Source of the DNA: Actinomycetes bacterium
Lineage (GTDB): Bacteria > Actinomycetota > Acidimicrobiia > Acidimicrobiales > Acidimicrobiaceae
Direction: 5' to 3'
Assembly: GCA_021822605.1 (NCBI GenBank)
Contig: JAKAQL010000002.1
Coordinates: forward strand, 62,001 to 126,000
DNA length: 64,000 nt
The notes under the pieces were generated by a model. That model searched no databases, was not told where the DNA came from, and saw nothing but the letters and a program-made list of their open reading frames with translations. Shown here piece by piece: positions 25,844-35,899 of the stretch. The first letter of the stretch is position 1; every line of letters begins with the position of its first letter. The position numbers and the translations under genes were made by a program.

Positions 25844-26950
25844 GTGAAAATAGTGACCCCGAAGGAGAGTGCGGACGGCGAGACGCGGGTGGCCTGCGTT
25901 CCGGACACCGCCGCCAAAATGACCACGGCCGGTCTCGAAGTTTGGATGCAGGCAGACGCTGGCACGGGGGCCAATCTTGGGGATTCTCAGTATGCCGAGG
26001 CGGGTGCTCAGATCTCCCCAGAGATTGTAGATCTGTATCGCGGTGCTGATGTGGTTCTGCGAGTGCAGCCGCCTACCGCGAGTGAAGTCGCTGTCCTGCC
26101 GTCAGGGGTTGTGCTTATCTCGATGTTGCAGGTCGCACGCAATGCGGAGCTGCTCCGATCGCTAGCTGCAGCCGGTGTGACCGCCTTTGCGATGGAGCTA
26201 CTTCCGCGAATCTCGCGAGCCCAGTCGATGGATGTCCTGTCGTCCCAGGCGTCTATCGCAGGGTACAAGGCCGCATTGATGGGCGCTGACTACCTCGACA
26301 AGATTCTCCCAATGCAGATGACGGCGGCCGGCACGATGGCGCCAGCTCGGTTCTTCGTGCTCGGGGCTGGCGTCGCTGGCCTCCAGGCGATCGCGACTGC
26401 ACGACGCCTAGGTGCAGTGGTTGAGGCATTTGATGTCCGGTCTGCTGTCCGTGAGGAGGTACAGAGTCTTGGAGCAAAGTTCGTGAACGTCGAGGTTGCC
26501 GATGCAGAAGGATCCGGTGGTTACGCGAAAGAGCAGTCGGATGAGCAGCTCGAACGTCAACGATCGCTCCTTGCGGAGCGAGTCGCCGCAGCTGACGTCG
26601 TCGTGACTACCGCTTCGATCCCAGGTCGAAGTGCTCCAATACTGATCACGACCGACATGGTCCGTGCGATGAGACCGGGGTCGGTCATCGTGGACGTAGC
26701 GGCAGACAGTGGAGGCAACTGCGAGTGCACCGTGCCCGGCGAGGTGGCGAAATTCGAAGGGGTCACCATCGTTGGCGTCAAGGACCTCGCGCGGACGGTC
26801 CCTTACCACGCCAGTCTGACGTATGCGAGAAACCTTTCGAACTTGGTGCTCTCTCTCGTACACGAGAATGAGCTCGCGATAGATCTCGACGATGAGATAG
26901 TCAATGCCATCTGTGTCACCCACAAAGGAGAGCTGCGTCATGGGAAGTAG
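25844..26950 (+). CDS. pntAA: NAD(P) transhydrogenase subunit alpha, part 1
   Basis: Soluble NAD(H)-binding domain I of the proton-translocating transhydrogenase. 368 residues from GTG 25844. It begins KIVTPKESADGETRVACVPDT like alanine dehydrogenase/PntA, has the Rossmann glycine motif VLGAGVAGLQA (about residue 168), FDVRSAVREEVQSLGA and the mobile-loop region VVTTASIPGRSAP. The split of PntA in two polypeptides, with pntAB and pntB following, is the arrangement known from Rhodospirillum and many actinobacteria. Confidence 0.95.
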   Translation: MKIVTPKESADGETRVACVPDTAAKMTTAGLEVWMQADAGTGANLGDSQYAEAGAQISPEIVDLYRGADVVLRVQPPTASEVAVLPSGVVLISMLQVARNAELLRSLAAAGVTAFAMELLPRISRAQSMDVLSSQASIAGYKAALMGADYLDKILPMQMTAAGTMAPARFFVLGAGVAGLQAIATARRLGAVVEAFDVRSAVREEVQSLGAKFVNVEVADAEGSGGYAKEQSDEQLERQRSLLAERVAAADVVVTTASIPGRSAPILITTDMVRAMRPGSVIVDVAADSGGNCECTVPGEVAKFEGVTIVGVKDLARTVPYHASLTYARNLSNLVLSLVHENELAIDLDDEIVNAICVTHKGELRHGK

Positions 26951-27007
26951 GTATAGGAGTCAGTTCGGTGGAAGGGTCGCCGATGTCGTCGTGTTGGGAG
27001 GTGTCCG

Positions 27008-27322
27008 ATGAGCAATGAACTCATTGGTTACCTCACCACCTTTGTCCTCGCTGCCTTTGTGGGTTTTGAGGTGATCTCCAAGGTGCCGACGATTCTGCAC
27101 ACGCCGTTGATGTCTGGGTCCAACGCGATCCATGGGATCATACTCGTCGGGGCGATCGCTATCGCGATGCGTGCAACCGGCCCGCTGCAGCTCACGGTCG
27201 GCTTCCTGGCGGTGCTGCTCGCGACGATTAACGTCGTCGGTGGGTTTGTCGTGACCGATCGCATGTTGGAGATGTTCAAACCGCGCCAGCAGCAGAACAA
27301 GCCGGGAGAGAGCGCCCAATGA
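27008..27322 (+). CDS. pntAB: NAD(P) transhydrogenase subunit alpha, part 2
   Basis: 104-residue membrane part of the alpha subunit, with three to four helices. LTTFVLAAFVGFEVISKVP and TPLMSGSNAIHGIILVGA are strongly conserved in this family. It forms part of the proton channel with PntB. Overlaps the pntB start by 4 bases. Confidence 0.95.
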   Translation: MSNELIGYLTTFVLAAFVGFEVISKVPTILHTPLMSGSNAIHGIILVGAIAIAMRATGPLQLTVGFLAVLLATINVVGGFVVTDRMLEMFKPRQQQNKPGESAQ

Positions 27323-28755
27323 CCGCGCATGTCTTTCTAATGGCTACCGCAGGGATCACGCTTCAACAGGGGGTTGATCTCGCCTACCTCCTCGCATCAA
27401 TCGGCTTCATCCTTGGTCTCAAGCAGCTGAGCTCGCCCCGGAGTGCCCGGAAGGGCAACTCGACAGCTGCCGTTGGCATGGCGATCGCCTTGATCGCCTC
27501 TCTTTTTGTTCTTCACCCCACCAATACCAAGATCGTGATTGTGGTCGTTGCGGTGGCGATCGGCGGCGTGGTGGGTCTGGTCTCAGCCCGCAAGGTAAAA
27601 ATGACGGCGATACCGCAGATGGTGGCGGCCTTCAACGGGGTAGGCGGCGGAGCTGCGGCACTCGTCTCGATCGACGAATACATGCACGTTTCTCTTGCTG
27701 CTCCCGGGATCGTGTCGATTGTCGCGGTGATCTTTTCCGTGGTGGTTGGCTCGGTCAGCTTCGCCGGGTCGATCATCGCCTTTCTCAAACTCCAGGAGAT
27801 GATGTCGGGGGTGCCGATCACCTATCCAGGTCAGCGTATCGTTAATGGGGGTCTCGTCGTGGTGATCCTCGGACTCGTGGTCTACCTCATCGGAGTCCAT
27901 GCGAGCGTGGCTGCTCTCGCGATCATGCTCGTGGTCTCGATCCTGCTCGGTCTCGGTTTCGTTCTCCCTATCGGTGGGGCTGACATGCCGGTCGTCATCT
28001 CTATGCTCAACGCCTTTACCGGGGTTGCGGTTGCAGCGAGCGGTTTTGCCATCGGTAACACTGGGTTGATCGTCGGAGGAACGCTCGTCGGGGCCTCTGG
28101 AACGCTGCTCACCAAGATGATGTCTGACTCGATGGGCCGTAGCCTCACTAACGTCCTCTTTGCTGCGGTTGGAAAGCCGGTCGCGAGCGAAGGAGGCGGA
28201 GCCGGTGACGCTGGTGAGGTGAAGAGCTACCGCTCCGGTAATCCAGAGGATATCGGTGTCCTGCTTGCCTACTCCCAGAAGGTGATCATCGTTCCCGGAT
28301 ACGGTCTTGCCGTGGCCCAGGCCCAGCACGTCGCAAAGGAGCTCGCCACGACCTTGGAGGCGCGTGGAGTTGAGGTAACCTACGCAATTCATCCCGTAGC
28401 CGGAAGAATGCCGGGCCACATGAACGTGCTCCTTGCGGAGGCGGACGTCCCCTATGACCAGCTCAAAGAGATGGATCTGGTCAACGATGACTTCCAATCG
28501 ACCGATGTTGTCCTGGTCGTGGGTGCAAACGATGTAGTGAACCCTGCGGCGAGAGAGGTGAAGGACTCCCCGATCTACGGGATGCCGATTCTCAACGCAG
28601 ATCAAGCCAAGAATATCGTCTTCTTGAAGCGATCGATGCGCCCTGGGTTTGCTGGGATCGATAATCCACTGATGTATGATCCAAAGACGATCATGCTCTT
28701 CGGAGACGCAAAGGACTCGCTCACCAAGCTCGTCGCGGCGGTAAAGGGCGCTTAA
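27319..28755 (+). CDS. pntB: NAD(P) transhydrogenase subunit beta
   Basis: 478 residues. The N-terminal half has about nine membrane helices (including AFNGVGGGAAALVSIDEY and GGADMPVVISMLNAFTG). The C-terminal NADP-binding domain III is marked by VIIVPGYGLAVAQAQH, YAIHPVAGRMPGHMNVLLAEA, VLVVGANDVVNPAA and GFAGIDNPL. With pntAA and pntAB it uses the proton-motive force to make NADPH from NADH, which can feed the ferredoxin-linked genes downstream. Confidence 0.97.
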   Translation: MTAHVFLMATAGITLQQGVDLAYLLASIGFILGLKQLSSPRSARKGNSTAAVGMAIALIASLFVLHPTNTKIVIVVVAVAIGGVVGLVSARKVKMTAIPQMVAAFNGVGGGAAALVSIDEYMHVSLAAPGIVSIVAVIFSVVVGSVSFAGSIIAFLKLQEMMSGVPITYPGQRIVNGGLVVVILGLVVYLIGVHASVAALAIMLVVSILLGLGFVLPIGGADMPVVISMLNAFTGVAVAASGFAIGNTGLIVGGTLVGASGTLLTKMMSDSMGRSLTNVLFAAVGKPVASEGGGAGDAGEVKSYRSGNPEDIGVLLAYSQKVIIVPGYGLAVAQAQHVAKELATTLEARGVEVTYAIHPVAGRMPGHMNVLLAEADVPYDQLKEMDLVNDDFQSTDVVLVVGANDVVNPAAREVKDSPIYGMPILNADQAKNIVFLKRSMRPGFAGIDNPLMYDPKTIMLFGDAKDSLTKLVAAVKGA

Positions 28756-29201
28756 GGCCTGGGTGAGGAGGCGGTGGCGGTCTATTGGGCGCTTGTCTCG
28801 CGCACCCGACAACCGTGGCGGGCAGACACAACACCGGGCCGATCAGCTGGGCCGATCATCTGAGAGAGGCTCTCGCTGTGTTCACGAGTGCCAGAAACGG
28901 TTCTCATGCTGTACGGCTCTCATGTATCATCGCTCCATTCGGTGAGGCTAGCTTGGGAATCTCTGTGTGTTCACCGGCGATCCACAGTTAATTTCGTAGG
29001 ATCTGCTTGTTTCGGTAGTATTGGGGGTAACGCGGCACAAGGCAGCACGTAAGAAAGGTAGACCATGGGTTATATCGACGGAGTTGGGCAGGGACAACAC
29101 CGAGGATTCACTAGGGGATCATGGTCTCGGCGAGCGCCTGCGGGCCGACGTATGATCGCCAAAACGTTCGGATGCTGCCCTCTTCAGGAGCCAAGACAGC
29201 G
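28756..29201. other. 446-bp spacer before the ferredoxin-linked operon
   Basis: No gene with family support. TTCTCA (28901) and TATCAT (28925) are 18 bases apart and could be a promoter for the next operon. A 46-codon frame from ATG 29065 has a fair GAAAGGT upstream but no recognisable content, so it is not called. Confidence 0.45.
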
Positions 29202-30830
29202 ATGACCTTACCTGACGTCACCCCGCTCCCTGATTTGTCGCGTGGACGATCGCTCACCGGACCAAGCCGTTCGAGGAGACCGATCTATCTCGATCTGTTA
29301 CCCCCGTGCAATGTCGCCTGCCCTGCCGGAGAGAATATCCAATCGTGGCTCGCCCATATCGACGCTGGTCAGTTTGAACAAGCATGGCGACAGCTCGTGC
29401 TTGATAACCCATTTCCGTCGATCCATGGCAGGGTCTGTTACCACCCCTGTGAGACCAGTTGCAACCGTGCGGAGCTCGACAGCGCGATCTCCATCCATGC
29501 GGTAGAACGATTTCTCGGCGACAGTGCTTTGGAAAATGGTTGGGAGTTTCCGCGTCCTAGTCAGCGCACGGGGAAGCGTGTTCTGATCATTGGCGCTGGA
29601 CCGAGTGGTCTCTCGGCCGCCTACCACCTCGCACGACGCGGCCATGAGGTCGAGATCCATGACGCCGGTGCTGAACCTGGTGGGATGATGCGTTACGGGA
29701 TTCCTGCCTATCGGCTCCCCAGAGCGGTGCTTACCGCGGAGCTAGAACGGATCTCTTCCCTTGGTGTCCGAATCGTCGGAGACCATAAAGTCCTCGACCT
29801 GGAGGAGGAGCGACACGAGGGCGGTTTCGACGCGGTCTTTGTAGCAGTCGGGGCACACCTCTCGAAACGGGTAGATATCCCAGCCCGTGATGCTGGCCGG
29901 ATCCTCGATGCGGTATCGTTCTTGGAGGACGTCGCGACTGGCGAGCCTCCGGTAATAGGCAGAAGAGTTGCCATCTATGGTGCAGGCAATACCGCCATGG
30001 ACGCGGCCCGAACCGCACGGCGGCTCGGTGCGGATGAGGCGATGATCGTCTACCGCCGAACCCGTGCTCAGATGCCCGCTCATGAGGAGGAGGCCAGCGA
30101 TGCCGAACAGGAGGGGGTCCGCATCAACTGGTTGAGGACGATCACCGCCTTTGATGGGCCCGAACTCACGGTCGAGGCGATGGAGATCGACGACCAAGGA
30201 GTTCCACACCCGACCGGACGCTTCGAGCATCTTGCGGCCGACACCCTGATCCTGGCGTTGGGACAGGAGACCGAGAGTGGCTTCTTGCGTTCTATCCCAG
30301 GCGTGGAGTTCAGTAGCGATGGAACCGTGAAGGTCTCCGATTCGATGATGACCGGTCACCCGGGGATATTCGCCGGTGGCGACGCCGTTCCTGCCGAACG
30401 GACGGTGACGGTGGGGGTTGGACATGGCAAGAAGGCAGCTCAACACATCGACGGCTGGCTCGCAAGGCAACAGAAGGAGGACCAACCCAAACAGCGGACC
30501 GCTACTTTTGATACCCTCCATCTCTGGTACTTCGGTGCAACGCAGCGCCGCGCCCAGGCCGAGCTTGCACCGGATGAGCGGGTTACCGATTTCTCCGAGG
30601 TCGTCGCGGGGCTATCGGCAGAGGAGGCGAGCTACGAAGCTGCTCGGTGCCTCTCCTGTGGGAACTGTTTCGAGTGCGATGGCTGCCTCGGGGCATGTCC
30701 AGAGGACGCGGTGATCAAACTGGGGGTGGGTCAGCGCTACCGATTCGACTACGACCGTTGTACCGGCTGTGGAACCTGCTTCGAGCAGTGCCCGGTTCAC
30801 GCTATCGAGATGATTCCAGAGGAGGGCTGA
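29202..30830 (+). CDS. GltD-like NADPH/ferredoxin oxidoreductase with Fe-S domains at both ends
   Basis: Start at ATG 29202 (AGGAG 11 bases upstream); 542 residues. N-terminal Fer4_20 domain with Cys from C36 (CNVACPAGENI ... CYHPCETSCNR), then FAD-binding GAGPSGLSAAYHL (about 127) with PGGMMRYGIP, then NAD(P)H-binding YGAGNTAMDAARTARRLGA (about 255) with VYRRTRAQMPA. The C-terminal two-cluster ferredoxin domain is CLSCGNCFECDGCLGACPED plus CTGCGTCFEQCPVHAI. The family moves electrons between NAD(P)H and ferredoxin or a partner. The 1-base overlap with nifJ suggests it services pyruvate oxidation. Not a true glutamate synthase subunit, since no gltB is present. Confidence 0.88.
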   Translation: MTLPDVTPLPDLSRGRSLTGPSRSRRPIYLDLLPPCNVACPAGENIQSWLAHIDAGQFEQAWRQLVLDNPFPSIHGRVCYHPCETSCNRAELDSAISIHAVERFLGDSALENGWEFPRPSQRTGKRVLIIGAGPSGLSAAYHLARRGHEVEIHDAGAEPGGMMRYGIPAYRLPRAVLTAELERISSLGVRIVGDHKVLDLEEERHEGGFDAVFVAVGAHLSKRVDIPARDAGRILDAVSFLEDVATGEPPVIGRRVAIYGAGNTAMDAARTARRLGADEAMIVYRRTRAQMPAHEEEASDAEQEGVRINWLRTITAFDGPELTVEAMEIDDQGVPHPTGRFEHLAADTLILALGQETESGFLRSIPGVEFSSDGTVKVSDSMMTGHPGIFAGGDAVPAERTVTVGVGHGKKAAQHIDGWLARQQKEDQPKQRTATFDTLHLWYFGATQRRAQAELAPDERVTDFSEVVAGLSAEEASYEAARCLSCGNCFECDGCLGACPEDAVIKLGVGQRYRFDYDRCTGCGTCFEQCPVHAIEMIPEEG

Positions 30831-33800
30831 TGCGAGTAACGGTAGATGGGAACGAGGCTGCGGCCTCTGTAGCCTATCGACTCAACGAGGTCTGCTGCAT
30901 CTACCCGATCACACCGGCCTCACCCATGGCGGAGCTTGCTGATCAGTGGTCGAGTCGAGACGGGATGAATATCTGGGGCAGCGTCCCTACGGTGATCGAG
31001 ATGCAAAGCGAGGCCGGCGCTGCCGGTGCTATGCACGGGGCACTGCAGGGCGGTGCGTTGTCGACGACCTTTACCGCATCACAGGGACTCCTGCTGATGA
31101 TTCCGAACATGTATAAGATCGCTGGAGAGTTGACCTCAACGGTGTTTCACGTTGCTGCACGTTCGCTTGCTGCACAGGCGTTGTCGATCTTTGGTGACCA
31201 CTCCGATGTCATGGCTGCGCGCCAGACTGGCTTTGCCATGCTCGCCTCTGCGTCAGTGCAGGAGGCCCACGATCTGGCGGTCATCGCGCAACGAGCCACA
31301 CTCGAGGCTCGCGTCCCGTTCATCCACTTTTTCGATGGCTTCAGGGTATCTCACGAACTCAATACCATCGAGACGCTCTCGGACGATGATCTTCAGGCTC
31401 TCATTCCCGTAGAGCTCGTCCAAGCGCACAGATCTCGGTCAATGTCGCCCGAGAACCCCTTCATCCGAGGTACGTCGCAGAACCCCGATGTCTACTTCCA
31501 GGCACGTGAGGCGGTGAACCCCTACTACGCCGCAACCCCCGGCATTGTCTCGGAGGCGATGGACCGCTTCGCCGAGAGGACCGGTCGGCGGTATCGCTTG
31601 GTGGAGTACGTGGGGCACCCTGAGGCGGAACGCGTGGTGGTCGCGATGGGTTCGGCGGCGATAACGCTTCGCGAGACGGTGGCCAACCTGAGTGCAAACG
31701 GCGAGCGAGTAGGTGTCCTCATCATTCGTCTCTACCGGCCGTTCCCTGCTGAGGATGTCGTCGAGGCTCTACCAGCGAGCGTTCGCAGCATCGCGGTCCT
31801 TGACAGAACGAAGGAGCCGGGCTCCTTTGGCGAACCGCTCTTCCTCGATCTCCTCGGCGCGATCGCCGAGGCCTACCAGCACGGCGAGGTCGGTGTGATG
31901 CCGTTGATGATCGGCGGGAGATATGGTCTCTCCTCCAAGGAGTTTACCCCGGCGATGGCAGCCGGTATCTTTGCGGAACTCGCCCGCGATCAGCCACGCC
32001 GGCGCTTCACGGTTGGTATCAACGATGACGTCACTGGGACCAGCCTTCCTTACGATACCTCATTTGACATCGAACCGGCCGATACCGTGCGGGCCGTCTT
32101 CTTTGGTCTCGGATCCGACGGAACGGTCGGAGCTAATAAGAATACGATCAAGATTATCGGTGCTGAGGCTGACATGTTTGCCCAGGGCTATTTCGTCTAT
32201 GACTCTAAGAAGTCGGGTTCCGAGACCGTGTCACATCTTCGTTTTGGGAGGCATCCGATCCATGCTCCCTATCTGATCACCGAGGCGAGCTTCGTCGGCT
32301 GCCATCGCTTCGAGTTCCTCTCGCGTGCGGAGGTCCTCGGAACCGCTGGGCATGGCGCGACCCTGTTGCTGAACGCACCCTACCCCGCGGATCAGGTATG
32401 GCAGATGCTCCCTCGACGGGTCCAGGGTCAATTGATCGACAAGCAGATCCAGCTGTTTGTGATCGACGCCGGTGCTATAGCGACAGAGGTAGGGCTCGGA
32501 GGTCGGGTCAACACGGTGTTGCAGACCTGCTTTTTCATGTTGTCCGGCCTGATGGATCAAGAGCGTGCCATCGAGCAGGTCAAGGCCTTCATTCGTAAGA
32601 GCTATGCGCGACGCGGAGAGCGGGTCGTAACGGCCAACCTGGCTGCCGTGGAGCGAGCGCAACAGGAGCTCAGGAGTGTCCAGATCCCCCAGGAGGTGAC
32701 CTCGACCATTGAGGTACCGTCCCTTGTTCCTGCGAGTGCACCGGAGTTCGTGAGGAAGGTCGTTGCGAAGATGATGGCGGGGGACGGCGACGAGTTGCCG
32801 GTGAGTGCGATGCCTGCGGATGGCACCTGGCCAGTCGGCACCACCGCTTTTGAGAAGCGTAACGTCTCTGACATCGTTGCTAGCTGGGATCCCGAGGCCT
32901 GCATTCAGTGTGGGAACTGTAGTTTTGTCTGCCCGCACAGTGTGATTCGATCGAAGTACTACTCGACCTCTCGGCTTGGGGAGGCGCCGGTGGGATTCAA
33001 GTCAGCTCCACTCAGGGCGAAGGGCTTGCCAGGAACCTCGTACACCCTGCAGGTGTACGAGGAGGACTGCACCGGATGTGCGCTCTGCGTCGAGGCCTGC
33101 CCGATCACGGTGCCAGGTGGACAGGGCCGTCGAGCGATCAATCTAGCCCCCAAGGGCGAAGAGATGGATGCGGAGCGGAGTGCGGTGGCGTTTTTTGAGT
33201 CACTTCCTGCCATGAAGCGTTCCAGGATTGACTTCGCTACTGTTCGGGGTACGCAGTTTCTTGAGCCACTCTTCGAGTTCTCTGGAGCCTGCTCAGGCTG
33301 TGGGGAGACACCCTATTTGAAGTTGCTTTCTCAGCTCTTTGGCGAGCGGGCAGTCATCGCCAACGCGACTGGGTGCTCCTCGATCTACGGTGGAAACCTG
33401 CCAACCACACCGTGGACGAAGGACGCCACAGGGCATGGACCAGCCTGGTCAAACTCGCTCTTCGAGGATAACGCCGAGTTTGGGTTGGGTTTTCGCCTGG
33501 CTGCCGACCAGCACGCCAAACTGGCCAGAGAGCGTGTTCAAAGGCTCCGAAGTGAGCTTGGCCCTGATCTGGTGGATGCGATTCTCGGAGCCCCCCAGCG
33601 GACGGAGTCAGAGCTCCAGGATCAGCGCGAGCGCTTAGACGAACTCAAACGTCGTCTCGAAAAGCTCGATAACCCGATTGCCCAGGATCTATCGAGCGTG
33701 GTCGATCATCTCCGACGACGGAGCGTATGGATCGTTGGCGGGGATGGCTGGGCGTACGACATCGGTTCTGGTGGAGTCGACCATATCCTCGCCTCCGGCC

Positions 33801-34402
33801 GGGATGTCAACATACTGGTCCTCGACACGGAGGTCTACTCGAACACCGGCGGGCAGATGTCAAAGGCTACACCCCTCGGAGCGGTAGCGAAGTTTGCAGC
33901 GGCTGGGAAGACGGCAGAGAAGAAGGACCTTGCGTTGCAAGCCATGGCCTATGGAAGTGTGTACGTTGCCCGGGTAGCGATTGGGGCGGATCCCCAACAG
34001 ACACTGCAGGCTTTCCGCGAGGCGGAGGCGTATGAGGGGCCGTCGTTGGTGATCGCCTACAGCCACTGCATCGCGCATGGGATCGATATGCGCAAGGGTT
34101 TGGACCAGCAGTATCGGGCTGTTGCCAGTGGCTACTGGCCCTTGGTGCGTTACGATCCAATGATGCGTGCGATGGGTGAGAATCCATTTCTCCTCGATTC
34201 ACCGCGGCCTCGTTTGGCGTTTGCCGACTACGCGCAGCGAGAGCTGCGCTACTCGATGCTCGCCTCCTCGGATCCGGCGGAAGCGGCTCGACTGGCAGGG
34301 CTGGCCCAAGAGGCGGTCGACCAACGATGGGCTACCTATGAGGAGATGGCAACGCGCCCGGCCCATCGCTTCCCAACGGATGGGCGTAGGGATCGAGTAT
34401 GA
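30830..34402 (+). CDS. nifJ: pyruvate:ferredoxin (flavodoxin) oxidoreductase
   Basis: Single-chain PFOR, 1190 residues. Order of domains: pyrimidine-binding domain (CCIYPITPASPMAELADQWS), transketolase-C-like domain II, gamma-like domain, two 4Fe-4S clusters (CIQCGNCSFVCP from C691, CTGCALCVEACP from C747), then the TPP domain with CSGCGETPYLKL, NATGCSSIYGGNLPTTPW, GGDGWAYDIG (about 970) and YSNTGGQMSKATPLGA. It oxidises pyruvate with CoA to acetyl-CoA and CO2, or runs in reverse for CO2 assimilation. Usually oxygen-sensitive, so its presence beside an aerobic oxidase is notable. Starts in the overlap TGATG. Confidence 0.97.
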   Translation: MRVTVDGNEAAASVAYRLNEVCCIYPITPASPMAELADQWSSRDGMNIWGSVPTVIEMQSEAGAAGAMHGALQGGALSTTFTASQGLLLMIPNMYKIAGELTSTVFHVAARSLAAQALSIFGDHSDVMAARQTGFAMLASASVQEAHDLAVIAQRATLEARVPFIHFFDGFRVSHELNTIETLSDDDLQALIPVELVQAHRSRSMSPENPFIRGTSQNPDVYFQAREAVNPYYAATPGIVSEAMDRFAERTGRRYRLVEYVGHPEAERVVVAMGSAAITLRETVANLSANGERVGVLIIRLYRPFPAEDVVEALPASVRSIAVLDRTKEPGSFGEPLFLDLLGAIAEAYQHGEVGVMPLMIGGRYGLSSKEFTPAMAAGIFAELARDQPRRRFTVGINDDVTGTSLPYDTSFDIEPADTVRAVFFGLGSDGTVGANKNTIKIIGAEADMFAQGYFVYDSKKSGSETVSHLRFGRHPIHAPYLITEASFVGCHRFEFLSRAEVLGTAGHGATLLLNAPYPADQVWQMLPRRVQGQLIDKQIQLFVIDAGAIATEVGLGGRVNTVLQTCFFMLSGLMDQERAIEQVKAFIRKSYARRGERVVTANLAAVERAQQELRSVQIPQEVTSTIEVPSLVPASAPEFVRKVVAKMMAGDGDELPVSAMPADGTWPVGTTAFEKRNVSDIVASWDPEACIQCGNCSFVCPHSVIRSKYYSTSRLGEAPVGFKSAPLRAKGLPGTSYTLQVYEEDCTGCALCVEACPITVPGGQGRRAINLAPKGEEMDAERSAVAFFESLPAMKRSRIDFATVRGTQFLEPLFEFSGACSGCGETPYLKLLSQLFGERAVIANATGCSSIYGGNLPTTPWTKDATGHGPAWSNSLFEDNAEFGLGFRLAADQHAKLARERVQRLRSELGPDLVDAILGAPQRTESELQDQRERLDELKRRLEKLDNPIAQDLSSVVDHLRRRSVWIVGGDGWAYDIGSGGVDHILASGRDVNILVLDTEVYSNTGGQMSKATPLGAVAKFAAAGKTAEKKDLALQAMAYGSVYVARVAIGADPQQTLQAFREAEAYEGPSLVIAYSHCIAHGIDMRKGLDQQYRAVASGYWPLVRYDPMMRAMGENPFLLDSPRPRLAFADYAQRELRYSMLASSDPAEAARLAGLAQEAVDQRWATYEEMATRPAHRFPTDGRRDRV

Positions 34403-35406
34403 ATCTATCGACCAGGTACATGGGTATCGACCTGAAGAACCCCGTTGTCGCTTCCGCATCGTCACAGACCTACACCCTCGAAGGGGTTCGACGCCTCTCG
34501 ATGGGAGGCGTTGGCGCCATCGTGATGCACTCCCTCTTTGAGGAGGAGTTGCTCGCCGATGCGGAGCAGCGAGCGCGGCTCCTGGAGGTTGGGTCCGAGA
34601 GCTTTCCGGAATCGCTGTCGTACTTTCCTGATCCCTTGCCATCCAAGAGGGCTCAGCAGTATCTCGAGTTGCTCGAGCGCGCAGTGGCCACGGCCGAGGT
34701 GCCGGTGATCGCGAGTCTCAACGGCGCCACACCTGGCGGTTGGACAGCACATGCCCGAGAGATGGAGGACGCTGGTGCTGCGGCGATTGAACTCAATATC
34801 CACATGGTGCCTGTTGGCCCAGGTATCGATGGACGCAGGGTCGAGGAGCTCCACGTCGAGATCCTACAGCAGGTGAAGGCTGCAGTGCACGTGCCCGTTG
34901 CGGTCAAGTTAAGCCCCTTCTTTAGCTCCGTTGCCCAGATGGCATCCCGTCTCGATGCGGCTGGTGCCGATGCGGTGGTGCTTTTCAGCCGGTTCCCGCA
35001 TCCTCGTATCGACCCTGAGTCACTTGAGGTGATTCCCGGCGTTGACCTCTCAAGTCCCGTCGAGTCTCGCCTTCCACAGACCTGGGTGGCGCTTCTGCAT
35101 GGACATCTCCAGGCTGCCATCGGAGCGAGTGGCGGGGTGGAGGGGGTTGAGGATGTCGTGAGTTACCTTCTTGCTGGGGCTGATGTGGTGATGACCACCT
35201 CGGCGTTGCTGCGACATGGGCCAGAGTATGCAGGGAGTCTCGCGGAGGGGCTTGCGTTATGGATGAGCCGAAAGGGATTTGATGCACTCGATCAGGTTCG
35301 GGGCCTACTGGCGGTTCCGCAGGGTAACGATGCCGCCACCTGGCAACGGGCGCAGTACGTGGATACCCTTCGCGTCGCCAATGCGAATTGGCAGGGCCCT
35401 TGGTGA
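34399..35406 (+). CDS. dihydroorotate-dehydrogenase-like flavoprotein lacking the catalytic Cys
   Basis: 335 residues, TIM-barrel DHODH fold: MGIDLKNPVVASASSQT at the N-terminus, VIASLNGATPGGW, VPVAVKLSPFFSSV, GVEGVEDVVSYLLAGADVVM at the phosphate site. In true DHODH the active-site strand reads NxSCPN; here it is ELNIHMVPVGP, so the base Cys/Ser is gone and the enzyme is unlikely to oxidise dihydroorotate. Genes of this type are often found next to nifJ in bacteria. Its reaction is not known to me. Overlaps nifJ by 4 bases. Confidence 0.85.
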   Translation: MNLSTRYMGIDLKNPVVASASSQTYTLEGVRRLSMGGVGAIVMHSLFEEELLADAEQRARLLEVGSESFPESLSYFPDPLPSKRAQQYLELLERAVATAEVPVIASLNGATPGGWTAHAREMEDAGAAAIELNIHMVPVGPGIDGRRVEELHVEILQQVKAAVHVPVAVKLSPFFSSVAQMASRLDAAGADAVVLFSRFPHPRIDPESLEVIPGVDLSSPVESRLPQTWVALLHGHLQAAIGASGGVEGVEDVVSYLLAGADVVMTTSALLRHGPEYAGSLAEGLALWMSRKGFDALDQVRGLLAVPQGNDAATWQRAQYVDTLRVANANWQGPW

Positions 35407-35899
35407 CAGGGCCTTGCTCATTGGCCCTTGGTTATGGAAGGGCCTTGGTGACGCCGCTTTCGTGAGCGAGCGGCCTCATTCTTTCACGGGTATGTCGGGT
35501 TGCTGGCCCCCAACAGATATCCACGCCAGCTACCTGGCCCGAAGTTCCCCCCACTGCCCCGATCAATACTACTCTCTACCTGGGTGGTTGTGGTTTTAGC
35601 CCTGCCTGCAGATAGCCAAGACTCGGTGAGACCCGAAAAAGCTCGAAGGCACGTTGTCACAAGGGGGTGGGTTTGGTGATCATAACAAAGGAGTCAAGCT
35701 CGGTGTCTTTGGGGGTAATACGGTTAACCACGATGGTTCCTAGATTCTCCATGAGGGTGCTAAAGCTATTGGACTGGCATCTGAAAGGCGTTGCGCTTGG
35801 CACTGGCCAAGGCAGCACTCCCTGACCGTTAACAGCTGGGGCGACGGGCGAGTCTCGTAGGGCTTTGGAGCTCTCTGGGTTATCGTCTTTGAATAACCC
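35407..35899. other. 493-bp spacer with candidate terminator
   Basis: GGCCCTT (35423-35429) pairs with AAGGGCC (35438-35444), a possible transcript end for the nifJ operon, though without a T-run. AGGGCC(C)TTGGTGAC occurs at 35393-35407 and again at 35439-35452. The rest shows no gene and is visibly less GC-rich than the window average. Confidence 0.45.

Noticed and set aside
27583-28812. 409-codon open frame on the minus strand across pntB
   Set aside because: Same reason: antisense of a strongly conserved membrane protein.
29065-29205. 46-codon frame before the NADPH/ferredoxin oxidoreductase
   Set aside because: Only a fair ribosome site supports it; no recognisable protein content and it overlaps the start of a sure gene.
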